A stretch of DNA of 64,000 nt, from contig NZ_CP070225.1 of NCBI RefSeq assembly GCF_021631985.1, positions 6,076,001-6,140,000 on the forward strand, given 5' to 3'. The position numbers and the translations under genes were made by a program. The stretch comes from Sandaracinus amylolyticus. GTDB lineage: Bacteria > Myxococcota_A > Polyangia > Polyangiales > Sandaracinaceae. Below the pieces are notes generated by a model. It saw only the letters and a list, made by a program, of their open reading frames with translations, was not told the DNA's origin and ran no database searches. This document shows positions 8,400 to 17,119 of the stretch, piece after piece. Position 1 is the stretch's first letter; the number at the start of each line of letters is the position of its first letter.

Positions 8400-10034
8400 A
8401 TGCGCTGCTCATCCGCGCTGCGAATGCGTCCTCGACCCTCGCACCTGCTCGTCGCGCTCGCCCTCCTCGGCTGCCAGGGCGAGCTCGGCGCCGGGCCCGC
8501 CGGGCCACGCGGCCCGCGTGATCCGCGCGATCCGACGGAGCTCGCGATCCAGCCCTCGTCGGTGCGCCGCCTCGCGCGCCACGAGTACGACCACTCGGTC
8601 GCCGATCTGCTCGGCTTCGAGACCGATGCGTCCGACGGCTTCGCAGGCGACGCCCGCGTCGCGGGCTACACCGCGAGCGCCGCGCTCCGCGTCGACGCGA
8701 CCCTCGGCGAGCAGCTGCGCACCGCGGCCGAAGCGATCGCGACCACCGCGGTCACCGAGCACCTCGCGACCGTCGTGCCCTGCGATCGCAGCGCCGCCGA
8801 TTGCCCGCGCACCTTCGTCACGACCCTCGCGACACGCGCGTTCCGCAGGCCCGCGACCGACCTCGAGATCGAAGGGCTGCTCGCGATCTTCACGCTCGCG
8901 TCGACGAACGGCGGCACGTTCGAAGAGGGCGTGTCCGCAGTGCTCCAGGCCGTGCTGCAGTCGGCGTCGTTCCTCTACGTCCCGCAGATCGGCGCCGGCG
9001 ACGACCTCGATCGCACGCTCGACGCCTACGAGACGGCCTCGGCGCTCTCGTACTTCCTCACCGCCTCGCCCCCCGACGCCGCGCTGCTCGAGGCCGCCGC
9101 CGCGGACTCGCTGCGCACGCCCGATCAGCGCGAGGCCCAAGCGCGACGTCTCCTCGACGAGCATCCGCGCGCCCGCGCGCAGGTCGTGCGCTTCGTCCAG
9201 GAGTGGCTCGGCCTCGACACGCTGCACTACGTCGCGCGCGACTCCGAGACCCACGACTTCACATCGCTGCGTCCGCTCATGGAAGAAGAGACGCGCCGCT
9301 TCGTCGAGGACGTCGTGTTCGCGGGAGACGGAACGTTCGAGTCGCTGATCGCCGCCGACTTCACGCTCGCGAATGGCACGCTGCGCGACTTCTACGGTCT
9401 CGAGGTCACGAGTGACGACTGGTCGCGCGCCGAGCTCGAGGGCACACCGCGCCGCGGCCTGCTCGGTCAGGCCTCGTTCCTCGCGACCCACGCCGCGCGC
9501 GACGAGAGCTCGCCGGTGAAGCGCGGCGTCACGATCCTGCGCCGCATCCTCTGCCTCGACGTGCCCGCGCCCACCGGCGATGTCGCCGAGCAGGCGATGA
9601 TGACGCCTCCTCCCGCGCGCACGACGCGCGAGCGCTTCACACAGCACTCGACGAACCCGGTCTGCGCGGGCTGCCACTCCCTGATCGATCCGCTCGGCTT
9701 CGCGTTCGAGGACTTCGATCAGCTCGGGGCGTTCCGCACCGAGGAGAACGGCACGCCGGTGGACTCATCGGGCGAGCTCGTGGGCACCGACGTGAACGGT
9801 CCGTTCGCGGATGGAGGCGAGCTCGTCGCGATGCTCGCGGAGAGCCCGCAGGCCCACGCGTGCTTCGCGCGCAACCTCTTCCGCTTCGCGTCGGCGCGCT
9901 CGTCGCAGCCGCTCGAGGCGTCGTTCCTCGACGCGTGGGGCCGCATGCCCGACGAGCGTCGCTCGAGCCTGGTGGAGATCTGGATCGAGCTCGTGCGCAG
10001 CGAGCTCTTCGTGCAGAGGAGGGCAGTCCCGTGA
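8400..10034 (+). CDS. DUF1592/DUF1588-family secreted haem-motif protein (lipoprotein)
   Basis: 544 residues from the first ATG. A start at 8424 (MRPRPSHLLVALALLGC) gives a cleaner lipoprotein signal and may be the true one. Domains follow the usual order of this family: the DUF1587-like HEYDHSVADLLG near residue 60, DUF1595-like FVTTLATRAFRRPATD, the DUF1592 core (SALSYFLTASPPD, VQEWLGLD), and DUF1588 with NPVCAGCHSLIDPLGFAFE. The CxxCH there (Cys about 422) fits covalent haem. A DUF1585-like tail follows. Such proteins are exported and almost always paired with a DUF1552 protein, as here. Their reaction is not established. Confidence 0.93.
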   Translation: MRCSSALRMRPRPSHLLVALALLGCQGELGAGPAGPRGPRDPRDPTELAIQPSSVRRLARHEYDHSVADLLGFETDASDGFAGDARVAGYTASAALRVDATLGEQLRTAAEAIATTAVTEHLATVVPCDRSAADCPRTFVTTLATRAFRRPATDLEIEGLLAIFTLASTNGGTFEEGVSAVLQAVLQSASFLYVPQIGAGDDLDRTLDAYETASALSYFLTASPPDAALLEAAAADSLRTPDQREAQARRLLDEHPRARAQVVRFVQEWLGLDTLHYVARDSETHDFTSLRPLMEEETRRFVEDVVFAGDGTFESLIAADFTLANGTLRDFYGLEVTSDDWSRAELEGTPRRGLLGQASFLATHAARDESSPVKRGVTILRRILCLDVPAPTGDVAEQAMMTPPPARTTRERFTQHSTNPVCAGCHSLIDPLGFAFEDFDQLGAFRTEENGTPVDSSGELVGTDVNGPFADGGELVAMLAESPQAHACFARNLFRFASARSSQPLEASFLDAWGRMPDERRSSLVEIWIELVRSELFVQRRAVP

Positions 10035-11572
10035 GCGAGCGCGTCCATCGAGCCCGTCGAGCGTTCTTGAAGACGGTCGGTCTCGCCGCCGCCGCCCTGC
10101 CCTTCTACAAGATGCTCGAGAACGACGTGGTGCGTGCCCAGACTGGCACGCTCCCCCAGAAATTCGTCGGAGTGGGCATGTTCCACGCGACGACACAGAC
10201 CTTCTATGCGCGCCGCGCGGGCGAGACCGACACGAGCTTCGACATCTCGTACGCGGACTCGTGCCTGCGTCCCTTCGACGACGCCGCGACCTACGGGTCG
10301 AGCTTCCGCGACGACATCATCGTGTTCGAGGGGTTCGACTACGGCGTCGGCGAGATCGGCCCGACCGGCGGCGATCTCCACGTGCCGATGCACGGCGCGC
10401 TCGGCATCTTCCTCACCGGCAGCTCGGCGACCGGCGGAGACGGCACCGACTGGAACCTCCAGAACGAGTCGCTCGATCAATACCTCGCTGCGCGACACGG
10501 CGGAGAGACTCCGTTCCGATCCGTCGAGCTCTGCACCGAGGTCGACTTCGCCCCGCTGATGTCGTCGAGCTGCATCGCCTATGGCGCCGGGGGCGCGCCC
10601 CTCGCGCGCATGACGAGCCCCGAGGCGATCTGGGATCGTCATTTCGCGTCGTTGATCATCCCCAACGACGAGGCGGCGCGCGCGGCCGCAGAGCGCCGGC
10701 GTCGCGTCGGCGCGAGCGTGCTCGACTTCGTCGCAGGCGACATCCAGCGCCTCGATTCACGCCTGGCCGGGGAAGAGCGACAGAAGCTCGATCAACACCT
10801 CACCGTGGTGCGCGACATGGAGCGCCGGCTCTCCGATCCGGTGATCGCGGGCATGTGCAGCGTCCCCACGCGCCGCGCGGAGCGTGGCAATCCGGATCCC
10901 GCCGACGACTACCTCGTCTCCAATGGTCCGAATGGAGGCAGCCCGTATTTCGATCTGATCACCGATCTCCAGATCGAGCTCCTCGCACAGATGTTGATCT
11001 GCGATCTCACGCGCTTCGGGACCATCGTGCTCGGCAACACCGCGGGAGAAGGCACCTCGCCTCGGATGGTCGCGGGGCTCAATCCCGACGACGACACCCC
11101 GCGGCCCGAAGAGCTCGCCGCGACCGGCACCGACTACCTCGTTCCCGCGAATTTCCACGACTCGATCGCGCACGTCTCGGGCTCGTCGCGCCTCGAGGTG
11201 CAGCGCGCGGTCGCGTGCATGAACCGCTACTACTTCGGCAAGGTCGCGCGCCTCATGCAGCGCCTGCGCGCCGCGAACGTGCTCGACAGCACGCTGATCC
11301 TCGTCGGCAACGAGGGCGGCCACGGCGCGGGGCACAGCACGACGCACGTGCCGATCGTGCTCGCGGGCGGCGCGAACGGCGCGATCACGATGGGCCGTCG
11401 CGTGGTCGCGCCGGGCCGCACCGCGCAGATCGGCGAAGCCCCGATCGGTGCGAGCCGCACCTCGCACAATCCCATCCTCGTTGCGGTCGCGAACGCGTTC
11501 GGCGAGGAGCTCGAGGGCTACGGCACCTGCGCCGATCCCGCGCTCACCGCGGGCGTGAGCGATTTGATCTGA
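10031..11572 (+). CDS. DUF1552 family Tat-exported protein
   Basis: 513 residues with a GTG start that overlaps the stop of the preceding gene (GTGA), implying translational coupling. The N-terminus VHRARRAFLKTVGLAAAAL carries a twin-arginine motif (RRAFLK), so export should go through Tat as a folded protein. The body matches DUF1552: MFHATTQTFYARR, VPMHGALGIFLTG, SSRLEVQRAVACMNRYY, and STLILVGNEGGHGAGHSTTH, whose His/Glu-rich pocket resembles sulfatase/alkaline-phosphatase-superfamily metal sites. The family has no assigned function. It pairs with the haem-motif DUF1592-type protein. Confidence 0.93.
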   Translation: MSERVHRARRAFLKTVGLAAAALPFYKMLENDVVRAQTGTLPQKFVGVGMFHATTQTFYARRAGETDTSFDISYADSCLRPFDDAATYGSSFRDDIIVFEGFDYGVGEIGPTGGDLHVPMHGALGIFLTGSSATGGDGTDWNLQNESLDQYLAARHGGETPFRSVELCTEVDFAPLMSSSCIAYGAGGAPLARMTSPEAIWDRHFASLIIPNDEAARAAAERRRRVGASVLDFVAGDIQRLDSRLAGEERQKLDQHLTVVRDMERRLSDPVIAGMCSVPTRRAERGNPDPADDYLVSNGPNGGSPYFDLITDLQIELLAQMLICDLTRFGTIVLGNTAGEGTSPRMVAGLNPDDDTPRPEELAATGTDYLVPANFHDSIAHVSGSSRLEVQRAVACMNRYYFGKVARLMQRLRAANVLDSTLILVGNEGGHGAGHSTTHVPIVLAGGANGAITMGRRVVAPGRTAQIGEAPIGASRTSHNPILVAVANAFGEELEGYGTCADPALTAGVSDLI

Positions 11573-11589
11573 TCGGATCGGGATGAGCG

Positions 11590-11606
11590 CCAGTCGTGCC
11601 GACTGG
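11590..11606 (+). terminator. Weak hairpin after the DUF1592/DUF1552 pair
   Basis: CCAGTC and GACTGG flank a 5-base loop, 18 bp past the DUF1552 stop. The stem is short and there is no U-tract, so this is only a candidate terminator. Confidence 0.35.
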
Positions 11607-11747
11607 ACCGACACGACGCAGCGAGTCTGATCCAATCTCGCTGCACAACTCTTGCGCTCGCCTTGGGCGCATCGAGATGCTACCCAGCCGTTCGGCGCTC
11701 GCGGTTTTCGTCTCTCTCACGACGACGCCGCACGCCTCGAGGTCGCG

Positions 11748-12401
11748 ATGGGAACGCGAACGACCCTTCCTCCGGCTCCTGCGGAGCCGCGCACTGCCAT
11801 TCTCAGCGCGGGCAACGAGCGCGCGTATGGCCGCATCGAGCGTTGTGGGCCCAGCTACGTCCTGGTGCGCACCAACCTGACTCCCGCGCTCGGGCAGCCG
11901 GTCCACCTGCGCATTCCATCGACGTGCTTCGGCGAGCTGCAGCTCGAAGGAATCGCGCGCTGGCAGGACCGCAACGGTGCGCTCGCACTGCAGCTCGGCA
12001 GTCTGCGCCCCCGCGATCTCGTGGCGCTGCGTCGCCTCGTCCCGGAGCCGGAGCCCGATGGACGGCTCTTGGCGCGTCGTCGTGGATATCGCGTCGACGG
12101 CCGCATCGATCCCTTCGCGCCGACGCCCGATCGCACGATGCCGCTCGACGGAGTGCCGGTATCGCTGATCCTCGTCAACGGCGAGCTCGAAGGCGTGGCG
12201 ACGACGCTCGACGACCAGCGCGCGATCGTCCACGCGTGGATCGAGCTGAAGCCGGGCTCGCACGTCGCGGTGCGGGTGTTCGAGGACGAGCTCTTCGAGC
12301 GCTGGCACGACGTCGCGATGGTCGTGGTGAAGAGCGATCGCGGCGTGCACGAGCTCGCTCGGCAAGAGCCGCGCTGGACGCCGCTTCCGCGAGGCGTGTG
12401 A
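11748..12401 (+). CDS. PilZ-like domain protein
   Basis: 217 residues from MGTRTTLPPAPAEPR, with GAGG just upstream. Residues about 15-100 have a PilZ-like pattern: an AYGRIERCGPSY start, NLTPALGQPVHLRIP, then GIARWQDRNGALALQLGSL. A second beta-rich half (about 120-205) may be a degenerate repeat. The classical c-di-GMP-binding RxxxR and D/NxSxxG motifs are not evident, so it may be a non-binding PilZ variant. It has no signal peptide or membrane segment. It converges on the alcohol dehydrogenase gene across a shared terminator. Confidence 0.6.
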   Translation: MGTRTTLPPAPAEPRTAILSAGNERAYGRIERCGPSYVLVRTNLTPALGQPVHLRIPSTCFGELQLEGIARWQDRNGALALQLGSLRPRDLVALRRLVPEPEPDGRLLARRRGYRVDGRIDPFAPTPDRTMPLDGVPVSLILVNGELEGVATTLDDQRAIVHAWIELKPGSHVAVRVFEDELFERWHDVAMVVVKSDRGVHELARQEPRWTPLPRGV

Positions 12402-12412
12402 CGAGCACGTCA

Positions 12413-12442
12413 GTCGGTGACCGGAGCATGCCAGTCACCGAC
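12413..12442. terminator. Bidirectional hairpin terminator
   Basis: GTCGGTGAC and its exact complement enclose a 12-base loop between the stop of the PilZ-like gene (12401) and the stop of the convergent alcohol dehydrogenase gene (12459). Its position suits both strands. Confidence 0.6.
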
Positions 12443-12458
12443 CGACTCACACGCTCGC

Positions 12459-13670
12459 TCACGCGCTCGGATTCAGCGCGACCTTCAGCCATCCCGGCTT
12501 CCGCGCGTCGAACGCCTCGTAGGCCTTCTTCACGTCGTGCAGCGGCTCGACCTTCGTGAGGATCTCGACCGGGTCGATGACCTTCGCGCGCACGAGCTCG
12601 ACGAGGTGCGGGATGTACTTGCGATGGTTGCAGTTGCCCATGCGGATCGTCAGGTTCTTGTTCATCGCCTGACCGATCGGGAAATGCTCCATCGCGGGCG
12701 GATAGACACCCACGATCACCAGCGTCCCCGCCTTCGCGAGCGCATCCACTGCCCACGAGAGCGCCTGTGCGGGCGCATCGCCGGGGACGAAGGGGGCCTC
12801 GTCGCGATGCACCGGCGCGACCTTCTGCACGTCACCCGCGTCCTCTCGTGCGTGCTTCTTCGCGCGCTTCGCCGCGGGCCCGTGGTGCGCGTGCACCGCG
12901 TCGACACCGACCGCATCGATCGCGCGATCCACGCCGATGCCGCCGGTGAGCGTCAGGATGGTCTCGACCGGATCTTCGCGCTCGAAGCTGATGATCTCCG
13001 CGCCCTGGCGGCGCGCCATCGCGAGTCGGTCCTCGTTGCCGTCGATCGCGATGATGCGCCCCGCGCCGAGCAGCTTCGCGCTCGCGATCACGAACTGCCC
13101 CACCGGCCCGCAGCCGAACACCGCGACCGTGCTGCCCGCGTGGATCGCCGCGAGATCGGCAGCGAAGTAGCCCGTCGGGAAGATGTCCGAGAGCATGATC
13201 GCCTGTTCGTCACTGACCTCGTCGGGCAGCTTCACGAGCCCGATGTTCGCGAAAGGGACTCTCGCCTTCTCCGCCTGCAGCCCGTGGAACGCGCCCGCAG
13301 CTTCGGGCCCTCCGAAGAACGCCGTGCCGGCGCGCTTGCCCGAGGGGTTCGCCTGATCGCACTGCCCGTAGTACCCGGCGCGACAGTACGAGCAGTTCCC
13401 GCACGCGATGGTGGACGCGATCACCACGCGATCGCCGACGTCGAGGTTGCGCACCTCTTCTCCCAGCTCCTCGACGACCCCGACGCCCTCGTGACCGAGG
13501 ATCGTTCCCGACCGCATGCCCGACACGGTCCCGCGCACGAAGTGGAGATCGGTGCCGCAGATCGCCGACGAAGTGAGGCGCACGATCGCATCGGTCGGCT
13601 GCTCGATCCGGGGCTCGGGCACGTCGTCGAGGCGGATGTCGCCGACCCCGTGATAGACGAGAGCTCGCAT
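12459..13670 (-). CDS. Zinc-dependent alcohol dehydrogenase, formaldehyde-dehydrogenase-like subfamily
   Basis: 403 residues from MRALVYHGVGDIRLDD, with AGGA eight bases before the ATG. The catalytic zinc ligands are in SAICGTDLHFV and the GHEGVGVVEE helix. The structural zinc loop is CGNCSYCRAGYYGQC. The NAD(P)-binding Rossmann motif is VFGCGPVGQF, followed by an acidic strand end (AIDGN). An insertion around residues 240-285 is His/Lys/Asp-rich (HAHHGPAAKRAKKHARED). That insertion is typical of the glutathione-independent formaldehyde dehydrogenase/FdhA-like branch rather than of plain alcohol dehydrogenases. The true substrate is unproven. No partner gene is adjacent in the same operon. 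Confidence 0.92.
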   Translation of the reverse strand: MRALVYHGVGDIRLDDVPEPRIEQPTDAIVRLTSSAICGTDLHFVRGTVSGMRSGTILGHEGVGVVEELGEEVRNLDVGDRVVIASTIACGNCSYCRAGYYGQCDQANPSGKRAGTAFFGGPEAAGAFHGLQAEKARVPFANIGLVKLPDEVSDEQAIMLSDIFPTGYFAADLAAIHAGSTVAVFGCGPVGQFVIASAKLLGAGRIIAIDGNEDRLAMARRQGAEIISFEREDPVETILTLTGGIGVDRAIDAVGVDAVHAHHGPAAKRAKKHAREDAGDVQKVAPVHRDEAPFVPGDAPAQALSWAVDALAKAGTLVIVGVYPPAMEHFPIGQAMNKNLTIRMGNCNHRKYIPHLVELVRAKVIDPVEILTKVEPLHDVKKAYEAFDARKPGWLKVALNPSA

Positions 13671-13752
13671 TGCTTCGTTCCTTTCTGCGCCTCGTCTCGC
13701 CGACGAGCGCGGCCCGGCCGATGGGTGCATCACGCGCGCCGCGGCGCACGGA

Positions 13753-15024
13753 TCAGAGCTGCGCGCGCGCGTTCCACGCGAGCCAGTCGGCCGCTTTCTC
13801 GAGCACGCTGCGCGAGCGCCACTCCTCGAGGCCCAGCCGCCGCGCATGCGCGAGGTCGGCTTCGAACGCCGCGGCGAGCTCCTGGGCGACGCCCTCGTCG
13901 AACACGCTCAGCGTGACCTCTTCGTTGATGTCCATCGATCGATCGTCGAAGTTCGTGGAGCCGATGCCCGCCCAGACTCCGTCGATCACGAACACCTTCT
14001 GGTGCAGCAGCGTGAGGTCGTAGAGGTAGACTTCGATGCCGCACTCGAGCAGCGGGCGCAGCGCATGGCGCGTCGCGTGACTGACGATCTTCGCGTCGGT
14101 CGCCTCGCGCGAGGGAACCATCACCCGCACCCGCACGCCGCGCTTCCGCGCGCGACAGAGCGCGTCGCGTGCCCCGCCGAACGGCAGGAAATACGGGTTC
14201 TGAATCAGGATCTCTCGCTCTGCGGACTCGATCGCGAGGTGGTGCAGCACCTTCAGCGACGAGGTCCTTCGCGCCAGGCTCAGATACGAGAGGTGCGCGG
14301 TCACGTGCCCCGACGCGCGCGGTGCCGGGAAGAGCTCCTCCCCGACGAGCAGCTCCCCCGCCGCCTCGGTCCAGTTGTCCGAGAACACGCCCTGGAGCTG
14401 GGTCACGATCGGGCCCTCGACGCGCGCGCTGGTGTCGCGGAAGTGCGCGCGGTCCTGCGCGTCACCCAGCCAGTCGTCGGTGATGCAGTGCCCGCCGACG
14501 TAGCCGATGCAGCCGTCGATCACCGCGAGCTTGCGGTGGTCGCGCGTGTTGTACGTGCCGAGGTTCCGGAAGCGCGCGTGGTTGTAGAAGACGACGGTCG
14601 CGCCCGACGCCTCGAGGCGCTCGCGCTCCTCGCGTTCGATCTTCCCGCCGATGCCGTCGAGCAGGACCCGCACCGGCACGTCGGCGCGCGCACGATCGCA
14701 GAGCGCGTCGACGAGCGCGGCGCTGCACTCGCCGGTCTTCCACAGGAACGTCTCGAAGTGCACCGACGAGCGCGCAGCCCGGATGTCGGCGAGCAGCGCG
14801 GCGAAGTACGCATCTCCGTTCTGCAGGATCCGTAGGTCGTTGCAGTGCGTGAGGGTGCTGAGCGAGAGCGTCGCGATCATCTCGTCGAAGCGCTCGCCGC
14901 GACGCAGCGGTCCGACCTCGGACCATCGCGTGTAGAGCTCGAGCTTCACCGACCACAGGGCCCAACCGAGCAACGCCGTCGTGGCGCCGAAGACGGCCAC
15001 GAGGATCCAGGGATCGATCGACAC
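13753..15024 (-). CDS. Phospholipase D-family protein, cardiolipin synthase-like
   Basis: 423 residues. One N-terminal membrane segment (WILVAVFGATTALLGWALW) anchors the protein. Two HKD motifs define the PLD fold: RDHRKLAVIDGCIGYVGG in the first half and LLHQKVFVIDGVWAGIGSTNF in the second. Between them are family markers such as HFRDTSARVEGPIV and EILIQNPYFLP. This layout matches ClsA/ClsB-type cardiolipin synthases, which join phospholipid head groups by transphosphatidylation, but a phospholipase cannot be excluded. One membrane anchor instead of two points to the ClsB/C-like branch. Confidence 0.9.
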   Translation of the reverse strand: MSIDPWILVAVFGATTALLGWALWSVKLELYTRWSEVGPLRRGERFDEMIATLSLSTLTHCNDLRILQNGDAYFAALLADIRAARSSVHFETFLWKTGECSAALVDALCDRARADVPVRVLLDGIGGKIEREERERLEASGATVVFYNHARFRNLGTYNTRDHRKLAVIDGCIGYVGGHCITDDWLGDAQDRAHFRDTSARVEGPIVTQLQGVFSDNWTEAAGELLVGEELFPAPRASGHVTAHLSYLSLARRTSSLKVLHHLAIESAEREILIQNPYFLPFGGARDALCRARKRGVRVRVMVPSREATDAKIVSHATRHALRPLLECGIEVYLYDLTLLHQKVFVIDGVWAGIGSTNFDDRSMDINEEVTLSVFDEGVAQELAAAFEADLAHARRLGLEEWRSRSVLEKAADWLAWNARAQL

Positions 15025-15229
15025 GATGAGGATCTCTCTAGCTCCCGATCGGCGAGCCCAAACCGCCGGGCACGACTGGCACTCTCCGTTCGTATCGCCG
15101 CTTGAGACCAGCAGATAATCACGACCGGCTCAACCTCCGAATTCTCGGCATTTCCCGTCGCAGCTCGCCGGCATGCGCCCTGCTCAGGGGCCGCTCGCCC
15201 GACGCAGCGCGGGCCGAACGGAGGACGTC

Positions 15230-16867
15230 ATGTCGAGCTATGCCCGCCACCTCGCGCCGAACGCGACGCCGCAGAGCGAGCGCGCCGATGCGCGCCAGGT
15301 CCGCAACTCGGCGGGCGGCTTCACGTTCGCGCTGGACGACTTCGCGCGCCTCGAGCGCTTCTTGATCCTCGGCAACGAGGGCGGCTCGTACTACGCGACC
15401 GAGCGTGCGCTGACGATCGAGAACGCGGGCGCGCTCGTGCGTTGCCTCGGCGTCGACGGTGCGCGCACGGTCGACACGATCGTCGCGATCAGCGAGTCGG
15501 GCCGTGCGCCCGAGAACGACCCCGCGATCTTCGCGCTCGCGCTCGCCGCGTCGCACGCCGTCCCCTCGGTGCGCGCGCGTGCGCTCGCCGCGATGCCGCG
15601 CGTCTGCCGCACCGGCACGCACCTCTTCCACTTCGTGCGCGAGGTGCAGGCGCTGCGTGGCTGGGGCCGCGCGCTCCGCAAGGCGATCGCGTCGTGGTAC
15701 CTCGCGAAGGCGCCCGACGAGCTCGCGTACCAGCTCGCGAAGTACACGCAGCGCGACGGCGTCTCGCACCGCGACGTGCTCCGTCTCGCGCACCCGAAGG
15801 CGAAGGATCCCGCGACCCACGCGCTCCTGCGCTGGGCGGTCGCGGGTGAGGGCGCGCTCGGCCCGCGCGAGGTGAAGCGCGTGGACGCGACCGCGATTTA
15901 CCCCGCGGTCGATGCGAGCGCGATGCCGCGCCTCGTCGAGGGCTTCGCGCGCGTTCGTGCGCAGGACCTCTCGTCGCGCGACGTCGCGGCGCTGATCACG
16001 GAGCACGGGCTCACGCACGAGATGATCCCCTCGATCTATCTCGCGCGCCCCGAGGTCTGGGAGGCGCTGCTCCCCCGCATGCCGCTGCACGCGATGCTCC
16101 GCAACCTCGCGCGCATGACGGCGAACGGCCTGGTCGCGCCGGGCTCGGCGGCGACCTCGCGCATCGTCGCGCGTCTCGGGGATCGCGATGCGATCCGCAA
16201 GTCGCGCGTGCACCCGATGGACGTGCTCATCGCGCTCCGCACCTATGCGTCGGGCCACGGTCTCCGCGGCTCGCTCGCGTGGACGCCGGTGTCGACGATC
16301 GTCGACGCGCTCGACGCGGCGTTCGATCTCGCGTTCGTCAACGTCGAGCCCACGGGCAAGACGCTGATGCTCGCGCTCGACGTGTCGGGCTCGATGTCGA
16401 TGGGCCAGCTCGCGGGCTCGCCGCTCACGCCTCGCGAGGCTGCGGCGGCGATGGCGCTCGTCACGGCGCGCACCGAGCGCGACTACCAGATCATGGCGTT
16501 CTCGGATCGTTTCGTTCCGCTCGACGTGACGGCGCGCATGCGCCTCCACGACGTGGTGGAGAAGACGAGCCGACTCCCCTTCAGCGCGACGGATTGCGCG
16601 ATCCCGATGCTCCACGCGACGGAGCGCAATCTCCGCGTCGACGCGTTCTGCGTCTACACCGACAACGAGACCTGGTTCGGCGGCATCCATCCGCACCAGG
16701 CGCTCGCGGCGTATCGCGCGAAGACGGGCATCCCCGCGAAGCTCGTCGTCACCGGCATGACCGCGACGAAGTTCACGATCGCGGATCCGAACGACCCGGG
16801 CATGCTCGACGTCGTCGGGTTCGACGCGGCGGCACCGGCGATCCTCGCTGCGTTCCTCCGCAATTGA
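15230..16867 (+). CDS. rsr: TROVE-domain Ro60 orthologue (Rsr-like Y RNA-binding protein)
   Basis: 545 residues from MSSYARHLAPNAT, with GGAGG five bases before the ATG; the Deinococcus Rsr has a similar length. Residues ~15-350 form the HEAT-repeat TROVE ring (GGFTFALDDFARLERFLILG, FHFVREVQALRGWGR, LAKYTQRDGVSHRDVLRLAHP). The C-terminal half is a von Willebrand A domain with an intact MIDAS, DVSGSMS at residues 384-390. Ro proteins bind misfolded RNAs in the ring and Y RNAs on the outer surface, and in bacteria help exoribonucleases mature or degrade structured RNA. Two structured RNA candidates lie directly downstream on the same strand, which fits. rtcB/rtcA, common partners elsewhere, are absent. 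Confidence 0.95.
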   Translation: MSSYARHLAPNATPQSERADARQVRNSAGGFTFALDDFARLERFLILGNEGGSYYATERALTIENAGALVRCLGVDGARTVDTIVAISESGRAPENDPAIFALALAASHAVPSVRARALAAMPRVCRTGTHLFHFVREVQALRGWGRALRKAIASWYLAKAPDELAYQLAKYTQRDGVSHRDVLRLAHPKAKDPATHALLRWAVAGEGALGPREVKRVDATAIYPAVDASAMPRLVEGFARVRAQDLSSRDVAALITEHGLTHEMIPSIYLARPEVWEALLPRMPLHAMLRNLARMTANGLVAPGSAATSRIVARLGDRDAIRKSRVHPMDVLIALRTYASGHGLRGSLAWTPVSTIVDALDAAFDLAFVNVEPTGKTLMLALDVSGSMSMGQLAGSPLTPREAAAAMALVTARTERDYQIMAFSDRFVPLDVTARMRLHDVVEKTSRLPFSATDCAIPMLHATERNLRVDAFCVYTDNETWFGGIHPHQALAAYRAKTGIPAKLVVTGMTATKFTIADPNDPGMLDVVGFDAAAPAILAAFLRN

Positions 16868-16876
16868 TCACGCATC

Positions 16877-16957
16877 CGGAAGGTCCGGGCCGCTGCACGA
16901 GGGTTACCTCTTCACAAGGTCACCCCCCTCGCGCGTTCTGTTGTCCGGACCCTTCCG
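16877..16957 (+). ncRNA. Possible first Y-like RNA: long imperfect hairpin after the Ro gene
   Basis: Ten bases after the TROVE stop an ~81-base segment folds back on itself. The outer stem is CGGAAGGTCCGG (16877-16888) with CCGGACCCTTCCG (16945-16957), 12 bp with one bulged C. Then comes an asymmetric internal loop, then an inner stem of 8 pairs and one mismatch, GCACGAGGG (16895-16903) with CCCTCGCGC (16926-16934), and a pyrimidine-rich apical loop with a small ACCT/AGGT helix. A long stem of paired ends, an internal loop and a bulge is the architecture of Y RNAs. The alternative is a terminator of the TROVE gene, since a CTCCTTTT tract follows at 16960-16967. Confidence 0.5.
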
Positions 16958-16968
16958 CACTCCTTTTC

Positions 16969-17094
16969 GGATCGAGCCGTAGTCAACGGGTTATCGCTTT
17001 CACGCGGGAGATGCGGGTTCGAATCCCGCCGAGCTCGAGAGAGCTCGTCGTCCAATGGCCAGGACCCCTATCCGTGACGTTCTTTGTTCGATCC
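16969..17094 (+). ncRNA. yrlA: YrlA-type Y RNA with a circularly permuted tRNA(Glu)-like domain
   Basis: Ends pair: GGATCGAGC (16969-16977) with GTTCGATCC (17086-17094), nine pairs including one G-U. An inner helix pairs ACGGGT (16986-16991) with ATCCGT (17070-17075), with GTC/GAC next to it. Inside is a tRNA-like fold in permuted order. An anticodon-loop-like CTTTCAC is at 16997-17003. The T arm is GCGGG-TTCGAAT-CCCGC at 17013-17029. The acceptor 3' strand CGAGCTC (17030-17036) is followed by a GAGA tetraloop, then the acceptor 5' strand GAGCTCG (17041-17047), seven perfect pairs. U8-like T is at 17048. The D arm is GTCC-AATGGCCA-GGAC (17050-17065) with the invariant GG. No CCA end exists. 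This matches the published description of YrlA RNAs, tRNA mimics lacking a free CCA end. Exact 5' and 3' ends are not known. Confidence 0.85.
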
Positions 17095-17119
17095 TCTTCT
17101 CTTCGCGACTGACACGCTC

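Noticed and set aside
10139-10155. A relation between the GACTGGCACGCTC sequence here and the terminator at 3379-3411
   Set aside because: This copy lies in the DUF1552 coding region with no inverted partner; a short chance match.
15070-15095. A sigma-54 promoter (TGGCAC) upstream of the Ro gene
   Set aside because: No GC doublet lies at the right distance for the -12 element, so the match is only half a promoter.
16986-17068. A functional tRNA-Glu gene, because of the perfect T arm and the CTTTCAC loop
   Set aside because: The D arm and acceptor 5' strand lie 3' of the T arm and are joined by a tetraloop. There is no CCA end or intact five-pair anticodon stem, so it is a permuted tRNA mimic, not a standard tRNA.
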